Shown here: piece by piece, positions 57,889 through 64,000 of the stretch
How positions within the stretch are numbered: the stretch's first letter is position 1
Layout of the letters: every line of letters starts with the position of its first letter
Origin: Bacteroides oleiciplenus YIT 12058
Lineage (GTDB): Bacteria > Bacteroidota > Bacteroidia > Bacteroidales > Bacteroidaceae
Assembly: GCF_000315485.1 (NCBI RefSeq)
Contig: NZ_JH992940.1
Span: 248,001 to 312,000, forward strand
Length of the DNA: 64,000 bases
Direction: 5' to 3'
Notes under the pieces: model-generated
Told to the model about the DNA's origin: nothing
The model's input: only the letters and a program-made list of their open reading frames with translations
Database searches by the model: none
Position numbers and translations under genes: made by a program

Positions 57889-60297
57889 TTATTCTGTTTT
57901 CATAATCTTTGCCGGATTAATGCGTGTGGCCTTATTCACCTGCCATAACAGAGTGCCCAATGAAATGCCTGCAACAATTAGTATGGCAATCACATATATG
58001 GATATACTGACAGGTGCTTTAACAACGAAATCCTTTGTATAAATGTATATGAGATAGTAAGATAATGGTACAGTAAGCAGTGTTGCCCCTCCTATCACCC
58101 ATATATATTTACGGAATAAAATTGAATATAAATTCCGTAACTGTGCTCCGTTCACCTTTCGGATGGCTATTTCGCGGTAACGTTGGCGGATATCGAACAA
58201 GGAAAGTCCGAATAGCCCCAAAACCGAAATAAAGATGGAAATGGCGGAAAAAAACGTGAAGACAGTTGACACACGACGGTCTTCGCGATATAAGGCCTGC
58301 ACATCTTCTTCCAGCCAGTGATGATCAAATTCTTCGGTATTGAAAATCTCTTGTCTGGCCTTTTTCAGATAAGAGATAAGTTCCTTCTCTTTTCCGGGTT
58401 TACAGGCTATCTGGTATTGTGAACCACCTCCACTGGGAGATACCATGAATACAAGAGGTTTTTTACCGGCAGTAAGATGTCCGGTGTAGTAGTCTTCTAT
58501 GACTGCTTCTACGGGCATCAGAGATGTGCCGCCTTCTACAATATTTCCATCCATGCCCATGGAAATCCAAAGTGCTTTTTCTCCCCTGATAAATGCTTCA
58601 TCACGTTTCGTATAGCCGAAGGTCTTCATGGCAGCTTCATTCATAACTACAAGATATTTATTGCGTCCCTCAATTTTATCAGGCAGCACATTGTCTTTCA
58701 TCTGTAGCTCATAAAATTTTAAAAAGTCGAGGGGCACCCACATCAGCATCATATTTTGTTTCACGTCTTTATCATTTATAAGAGTGGATGTGCCTGCGCC
58801 TCCTGCTCCTAAAATGCCACAATGTGACGGTTCTCCACGGAACCACTGTTCGATAAAGGGGCATTCTTCCAGCTTTTGCTCAATGCTCTGGGCATCTTGC
58901 CAGTGTTTCTTTTTTTGTTCATCACTCTCTAAATACCAAGTTTTGGAGAGAGGTACTAAGTTGGCATACAATATACCCTTTGTCCGAAATCCCGGAGGAG
59001 TATCTTGCAAAAAGTGGAGGTGACTGCTGAAATACAATGATAGTATAATGAGCAATAAAGTGATACTATACTGTATAAACAGGAAGACTGTACGGGTTGC
59101 AACTGATTGACGTGATCCTCCGATGGAGCGTATGGATATGATGGGTGGTAGATAATTGTATTTGATAAAGGGATAAATTGTGGTGATTAATGGTAGAAGA
59201 ACCCAAACCGCTAATGACAGTTGCCAGTCAAAAGTTGTATAAGGAATGTCACTATCAAGCAACCGATTGGCATATCCGGAGAATATCTCGATGAAAAACC
59301 ATGCCAGTAATAAAGCGATGGATATCATTAATGCATTCTCTGTCCATAGTTGCATGAAGAGAGTGTGTCCTTGTACACCGAAGACTTTCTTCACACCATA
59401 TTCTTTAGAACGTCTTAGCATGAAGACCAGATAGATATTGATAAAGTTCAATATGCCTGCCAGTAATAGCAGTAAGCATACCGCGGTGAGTATCAGGATG
59501 TGGGAACGGCTACTGTAATGCCATATTTCAGGATCATCACCGGAAGCCGCCAATTCTTTGTTCCAATAAAGTTGGCTGACAGGAATGAAGTTATACCGTA
59601 TTCTAAACCCTTGTGATGTCTGGCGGTAGACGTTACTGGAAGCATTAATAGCATTCATATCGACTCCTGGCATGAAACGTAGAAGTTCAACATACATTCT
59701 GCTCCATTCTCTTCTTGTTTTAAGGTTGAGGTTTACCACAACATCAAATGTCAGTGAAGATTTGCATGCCGGTTCATCCAATATGCCGCAAATAGTGAGG
59801 TGTTTGCCTCCGGAATATTCCATAATCTGCCCTATTGGATTCTTTTCTCCAAATACACGCTTAGCGAATTTCCGGGTGATAAGAGCCTCTTCCGGAGCTA
59901 CCATCCGTTTGCCTTTCAGCGGATAATTAAAGAAATGGAAGAAAGCTGTATCAGCTACTAATACTTGGACAGCATAAGGCTTTTCATCAATCGTCACATT
60001 ATCATTGCAGAATGTAATGAAATTACTTCTTTCTTTGATAGCTTCAGGCTGAAAATAAATAGTGTCCGCTCCGCTATCTGCCCCTACACTACCCGGGAAT
60101 ACATTGCCATCTATATCGCGAAGTGGAATATAGACATTTTCAGCATCTGTGCAATGTGTATTTACTAGGAGTTCCCGATGAATGTAGCGGACTAATATGA
60201 TAGTACATGCCAGACTCAGTGCTAACCCGATAATATTAATAGCGGTATATGATTTAGAGCGTATTAGGAAACGCCAAGCGTATCTGAGTGTTTTCAT
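57889..60297 (-). CDS. MacB/FtsX-type ABC permease, array gene 3
   Basis: The 802-residue protein starts MKTLRYAWRFLIRSKSYT, shared with array gene 2. The duplicated layout is clear. The coupling motifs are KEYGVKKVFGV (first half, the usual Ala replaced by Val) and REIAIRKVNGA (second half). The first periplasmic domain has ITRKFAKRVFGEKNPIGQIM, typical of MacB periplasmic core domains. A glycine-rich stretch GILGAGGAGTS lies in the second periplasmic domain. The tail is NPAKIMKTE. Confidence 0.9.
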   Translation of the reverse strand: MKTLRYAWRFLIRSKSYTAINIIGLALSLACTIILVRYIHRELLVNTHCTDAENVYIPLRDIDGNVFPGSVGADSGADTIYFQPEAIKERSNFITFCNDNVTIDEKPYAVQVLVADTAFFHFFNYPLKGKRMVAPEEALITRKFAKRVFGEKNPIGQIMEYSGGKHLTICGILDEPACKSSLTFDVVVNLNLKTRREWSRMYVELLRFMPGVDMNAINASSNVYRQTSQGFRIRYNFIPVSQLYWNKELAASGDDPEIWHYSSRSHILILTAVCLLLLLAGILNFINIYLVFMLRRSKEYGVKKVFGVQGHTLFMQLWTENALMISIALLLAWFFIEIFSGYANRLLDSDIPYTTFDWQLSLAVWVLLPLITTIYPFIKYNYLPPIISIRSIGGSRQSVATRTVFLFIQYSITLLLIILSLYFSSHLHFLQDTPPGFRTKGILYANLVPLSKTWYLESDEQKKKHWQDAQSIEQKLEECPFIEQWFRGEPSHCGILGAGGAGTSTLINDKDVKQNMMLMWVPLDFLKFYELQMKDNVLPDKIEGRNKYLVVMNEAAMKTFGYTKRDEAFIRGEKALWISMGMDGNIVEGGTSLMPVEAVIEDYYTGHLTAGKKPLVFMVSPSGGGSQYQIACKPGKEKELISYLKKARQEIFNTEEFDHHWLEEDVQALYREDRRVSTVFTFFSAISIFISVLGLFGLSLFDIRQRYREIAIRKVNGAQLRNLYSILFRKYIWVIGGATLLTVPLSYYLIYIYTKDFVVKAPVSISIYVIAILIVAGISLGTLLWQVNKATRINPAKIMKTE

Positions 60298-60335
60298 ATT
60301 TTCATTCTATTTTTTTCCTGTATTATTATATCTTG

Positions 60336-62705
60336 TTATTCATATTTCATAATCTCAGCCGGGTTTATATTGGCTGCTTTTCGTACTTGCCATAACAAAG
60401 TGCCCAATGAAATAACTGTAACTATTACTAAGCCTATTATAAATATACCGATGGTAACAGGCGCTTTTACGGCAAAACCACTTGTATATATATGAATAAT
60501 ATAGCAGGAAAGAGGGATCACTAACAAGAATGCGACACCCAACACTGCCATATATTTACGTAGCAGCAATGGATAAAGGTCTTTCAACTGTGCACCGTTT
60601 ACCTTACGGATTGTGATTTCGCGATAACGCTGACGGATGTCAAACAGAGAAATGCCGAATAATCCGAGACTGGCAATAGCTATTGCAATACAGGCAAAGA
60701 TGGAGTAGATAATAGCTATTTGCTGGTCTTGAGCATAGATTGCTTTCACATCCTCCTCCAGGATACTATATTCAAAGTCTTCACTTCCATAAATTTTCAA
60801 TTCTGTTTTGCGTAAAAAGTCGAGCACTTCTTTCTTCTTCCCCGGCGTACAAGCTATCTGATAAACATCACCACTCATGCGGTCACTTACCATATAGACA
60901 GTTGGTTTCTTTCCCAGAGATAAATGTCCGCTATAATAATCATCTACTACTGCTGCGATAGGCTGGGATTGGCCGGAAGTTCCCCGCCTCAGTGAGTTTT
61001 CTTCTGTGACATTGGCACCTTGGCAAGTAGTGTAACCCAAAGCCTCCATAGCGGCACGGTTTACTACCAGCACTCCCCAGAAATCTTTATCTTTCAGGTT
61101 GGGCAGTTCTCCTTCGATTAGTTTTATATTATAAATATGGAAGAAATGAGGTGTTGCAAAACGCATGTTCAAGTAAGCCTTCTTTCCTTCGTCACTTATG
61201 TAATTACTGCCGTAATCACCTTTGAGGATATCAGTGTAGCTGGATTCGAAATCTTCTATGTATGGACACGAGGAAAGTTCATTATCCAATGCCTCTATCC
61301 GCTCTTGACGCAGTTTCATGCTTTCATCGGTATAAGAACTGAAGTCTTTGGACTCATAGGCCAACTGAGCAATGATAATGTCTTTCGTGCGGAAACCAGG
61401 TTCAGTATTGAGCAATACATCCAACTGGTTGTTGAAGTAGAGTGAGAGCACCACCAACAAGAAGGTAAGCATATACTGAATTCCCAGAAACAGGATACGT
61501 GAACGCACCGAACGATTTTCTGAACCAATAGAACGAATTGAAATTATAGGCGGAGTATAATTGTATTTTATAAACGGATAGACGGAGGTAATCAATGGCA
61601 GTATTATCAATATAGCTAACGACAATTGCCAGTCGAATGCAGTATAGACAAAGTGATAATTGAACAGGCTCTTCACAGGCGCGGCACTTATCTCTATGAA
61701 CAGCCAAGCTATCAGCATGGCAGCTGATACCAGCAATGTATTTTCTGTCCATATATTGAAGAATAATTCCTTTCCTCTTGCACCGAACACTTTCTTCAAC
61801 CCATACTCTTTTCCTCTCCGGAGCATGGCTACCAGGTAGATATTGATGAAATTGATGATACCTGTCAGTAACACCAGTAAGCATACTCCTATCATAATCA
61901 ATAGGTGGGGGTAACTACCGGTAAAGAACATCAATGGTTCTTCATTGCTGATGGAAGTGTCCCAATAGAGCTCTTTGACTGGGATAAAAGAGTAAGTATA
62001 GGTACGTGTATCACCACTTTCGGGAGAGTTTACATATTGGGGATTACGCCCTTCCTTATTCAGTTTATCCATATCGGTTCCCGGCATAAATGAAAATAAA
62101 TCTATAGGCATGCGTTCCCAACTGCTGGACGAAGTTTTGGATAGTACTACATCAAATTGCAGAAAGGTCTTGTTTTCCGGATTACCCAATACGCCTTCAA
62201 TTGTTATATCTTTGTCGTTGGAGCTGCGAATCACTTTGCCCACAGGATTTTCTTTCCCAAAAAGTTTCCGTGCAAATGTTTCTGTAACCAAGGCAGATTG
62301 GGGAGAGCGTAATGTAATATTGCCTTGTACTACTGGATAACGGAACAGTTGAAAGAATACACTATCCGTCACAATCATCCGTGAAGGGAAACGGTTCGTT
62401 CCCACCATCACATAGTCTTTCTCTAATGGAATGAAACTGGTTTGCTTATTGATATAGCGTTGATCGATAAGACTGCTGTCTTTGCTACTTATAAGGGTAG
62501 ACAGATATATGTTACCATTTATGTCCCTTTTGATACCATAGACCTGTTCCCGGTCGATGCAATTGTTGTCTACTGTCAGTTCTCTATGGATATAACGAAC
62601 CAGGATAATGCAACATGCCAGACTGAAAGCAAGCCCCAGCAGATTGATGATGGTATATGACTTTGAGCGTATCAGGAAACGCCAGGCGTATTGGAGTGTT
62701 TTCAT
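60336..62705 (-). CDS. MacB/FtsX-type ABC permease, array gene 2
   Basis: The start is taken at the ATG at 62705 (MKTLQYAWRFLIRSKSYT), giving 789 residues; a TTG three codons upstream is less likely. It is the closest relative of array gene 3. The coupling motifs are KEYGLKKVFGA and REITIRKVNGA. The first periplasmic domain has TETFARKLFGKENPVGKVI. The tail is NPAEIMKYE. It follows array gene 1 by 23 bases. Confidence 0.9.
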   Translation of the reverse strand: MKTLQYAWRFLIRSKSYTIINLLGLAFSLACCIILVRYIHRELTVDNNCIDREQVYGIKRDINGNIYLSTLISSKDSSLIDQRYINKQTSFIPLEKDYVMVGTNRFPSRMIVTDSVFFQLFRYPVVQGNITLRSPQSALVTETFARKLFGKENPVGKVIRSSNDKDITIEGVLGNPENKTFLQFDVVLSKTSSSSWERMPIDLFSFMPGTDMDKLNKEGRNPQYVNSPESGDTRTYTYSFIPVKELYWDTSISNEEPLMFFTGSYPHLLIMIGVCLLVLLTGIINFINIYLVAMLRRGKEYGLKKVFGARGKELFFNIWTENTLLVSAAMLIAWLFIEISAAPVKSLFNYHFVYTAFDWQLSLAILIILPLITSVYPFIKYNYTPPIISIRSIGSENRSVRSRILFLGIQYMLTFLLVVLSLYFNNQLDVLLNTEPGFRTKDIIIAQLAYESKDFSSYTDESMKLRQERIEALDNELSSCPYIEDFESSYTDILKGDYGSNYISDEGKKAYLNMRFATPHFFHIYNIKLIEGELPNLKDKDFWGVLVVNRAAMEALGYTTCQGANVTEENSLRRGTSGQSQPIAAVVDDYYSGHLSLGKKPTVYMVSDRMSGDVYQIACTPGKKKEVLDFLRKTELKIYGSEDFEYSILEEDVKAIYAQDQQIAIIYSIFACIAIAIASLGLFGISLFDIRQRYREITIRKVNGAQLKDLYPLLLRKYMAVLGVAFLLVIPLSCYIIHIYTSGFAVKAPVTIGIFIIGLVIVTVISLGTLLWQVRKAANINPAEIMKYE

Positions 62706-62728
62706 ATCTTTCAAATATAATTTTATTA

Positions 62729-64000
62729 TTATTCGCTTTTAATTACTTTAGCCGGATTCTGTCGTGCTGCCTGCCATATCCGCCAACCTATACTGATGGA
62801 AATGATAACAATCACCGTTGCCAGAATAGCCACATAAATCCACCAAGTAATGGTCGTTTGGATTACATACCCTTCCAACCAGTGTTTCATGACAATGTAG
62901 CCTGTTGCAAAAGCCACAATTGCAGCCAATGCCAGTATGCTCATATACTCCCGGAGAAAGATGCCGATGATGTCTGATATCGTAGCTCCATTCACTTTGC
63001 GAACGGCAATCTCTTTACGCCGTTGTTCGCACGAAAGATTGACCAGGGAAAATACTCCGAAGACTGCAATAATGATGCAAATTATAGATGATACAGTAAG
63101 TAGCTTCATCAGAACACGTTCGGAAGCGGTGGCATCATCAATGATGCGGCTGAAACTTCGTGACCACATATAAAAGTCAGGGTAGTTCTGCTTAATGTGC
63201 TCGTTAATGGCTTTCTGGGCATCCTCATACTTTCCATGATAGGTATACGCGTATTCTTTTCTGGGAGGAAACATTGATATAGTATATACGGCCGGCATTG
63301 CTTCTACTGTTGGTGAAAGACGAATGTCTCTCAGAACACCGGCAACTACATAAGATTTGGAGAACTTTTTTCCTATAGGATTTTTCCATCCAAATTTCTT
63401 GGCGAGAGCTTCATTGATTAGAACATCATTACGGTCAGATGATTCATCCGGAAAAATGCCAGTCACTAATTGTAATCCGAATAAATTGAATGTTTCCTTT
63501 GAAACCTGAAAGCTACTGATTGCAATCTCTTCATCTCCCGGTTGTTTATCATCCCATTCTATTGTAGTAAACATTGAATTGGAAGAGCCAGGCAAAGGTA
63601 AGTTTGAAACTTCTCGGAAGTCAATGCCTGGAATCTCTTTCATCAGCCTTACCCAGTTCTCCTTTTCATCGTCAGAAATACCTTGGAGGTAAGCCACATA
63701 CTCTACATCAGTGTGAGTAACTCCCATATCAGCAGAAGTACGGAGATGGTGCAGCTGTTTTATCATTACTACTGTGCAAAAGATGAATCCGATACTGATA
63801 ACCAACTGAAGCCAGAGCCCCATCCGGCGATAAAAAACAGAGAAACGGCTGGTGAAAACGGAAGATATGGCAGACTGCAATGTAAAGTGCCGCTGAACTG
63901 CTAAGGTTCCCCAGGCAAAAAGCAAAACAATTCCTGTTGCAATTGACATATAAATGAGTGTCTCTTTATAGAAGAAATAACTTTCCTCAAATATGTAAGA
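62729..64000 (-). CDS. MacB/FtsX-type ABC permease, array gene 1, C-terminal part (cut by window end)
   Basis: The frame stays open to the last base of the window, so the 5' part is missing; the ATG at 63949 is internal. The visible 420-odd residues are the second half: a TM (about 45-65 in the visible part), a periplasmic domain with LINEALAKKFGWKNPIGKKF, and three TM segments with the motif KEIAVRKVNGA. The tail IWQAARQNPAKVIKSE is close to array genes 6 and 7 rather than to its neighbour, gene 2. More array genes may lie beyond the window. Confidence 0.88.
   Translation of the reverse strand, partial: SYIFEESYFFYKETLIYMSIATGIVLLFAWGTLAVQRHFTLQSAISSVFTSRFSVFYRRMGLWLQLVISIGFIFCTVVMIKQLHHLRTSADMGVTHTDVEYVAYLQGISDDEKENWVRLMKEIPGIDFREVSNLPLPGSSNSMFTTIEWDDKQPGDEEIAISSFQVSKETFNLFGLQLVTGIFPDESSDRNDVLINEALAKKFGWKNPIGKKFSKSYVVAGVLRDIRLSPTVEAMPAVYTISMFPPRKEYAYTYHGKYEDAQKAINEHIKQNYPDFYMWSRSFSRIIDDATASERVLMKLLTVSSIICIIIAVFGVFSLVNLSCEQRRKEIAVRKVNGATISDIIGIFLREYMSILALAAIVAFATGYIVMKHWLEGYVIQTTITWWIYVAILATVIVIISISIGWRIWQAARQNPAKVIKSE

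Noticed and set aside
40194..64000. Classical MacAB-TolC macrolide exporter
   Set aside because: No MacA-like adaptor is in the array, the ATPase is separate from the permeases, and the permeases are of double size. The adaptor at 19-20 kb clearly belongs to the RND pump.

Overview
The window looks like a chromosomal segment of a gut Bacteroides (Bacteroidales). The evidence is the set of housekeeping proteins, the promoter elements of Bacteroides type (a TAnnTTTG -7 box, sometimes with TTTG or TTG about 19-22 bases upstream), the weak or absent Shine-Dalgarno sequences, a serine palmitoyltransferase for sphingolipid synthesis, and several Bacteroides-type lipoprotein signals. I cannot name the species from the sequence alone. 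No transposase, integrase, phage gene or CRISPR array is visible.

Left part (1-15.8 kb), mostly core genes: the end of clpC, htpG, a patatin-barrel outer-membrane protein, two tandem tRNA-Arg(ACG) genes, dapA, ligA diverging from trmD, the pyrD-pyrK pair, an XRE-type regulator, a 1.1 kb AT-rich gene-free stretch that carries repeated ACAATTGT palindromes beside the regulator, holA, an AMP nucleosidase and a small orphan nuclease-like protein of the HsdR N-terminal family.

Middle part (15.8-40.2 kb): a complete tripartite RND efflux operon (outer-membrane factor, adaptor, pump), a zinc-ribbon coiled-coil protein with a Nif3-like protein, a small lipoprotein, a FetAB-like ABC exporter, and a plus-strand run made of a ferredoxin-like DUF2148 protein, agmatine deiminase, N-carbamoylputrescine amidase and a clostripain-like protease. 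Then come gtrA-like, aspS, a diacylglycerol-kinase-family lipid kinase diverging from serine palmitoyltransferase, a Crp/Fnr regulator, an acyltransferase, a secreted retropepsin-like protein, an Mpv17-like membrane protein and the folate pair pabB-pabC.

Right part (40.2-64 kb): the most unusual region. Ten consecutive minus-strand genes encode large MacB/FtsX-type ABC permeases (nine complete at 761-803 residues, one cut by the window edge), served by a single visible ATPase gene of the MacB/LolD type. Each complete permease appears to be a tandem fusion of two MacB-like halves (eight predicted membrane segments, two periplasmic domains), so one polypeptide plus an ATPase dimer could form a whole transporter. 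Neighbours are most alike, which suggests growth by tandem duplication. Between the ATPase and the last permease lie four inverted repeats TCTCA-N6-TGAGA at an exact 22-base period. The substrate is unknown and no MacA-like adaptor is present in the visible part. This array and its repeat element are the best candidates here for an undescribed system.
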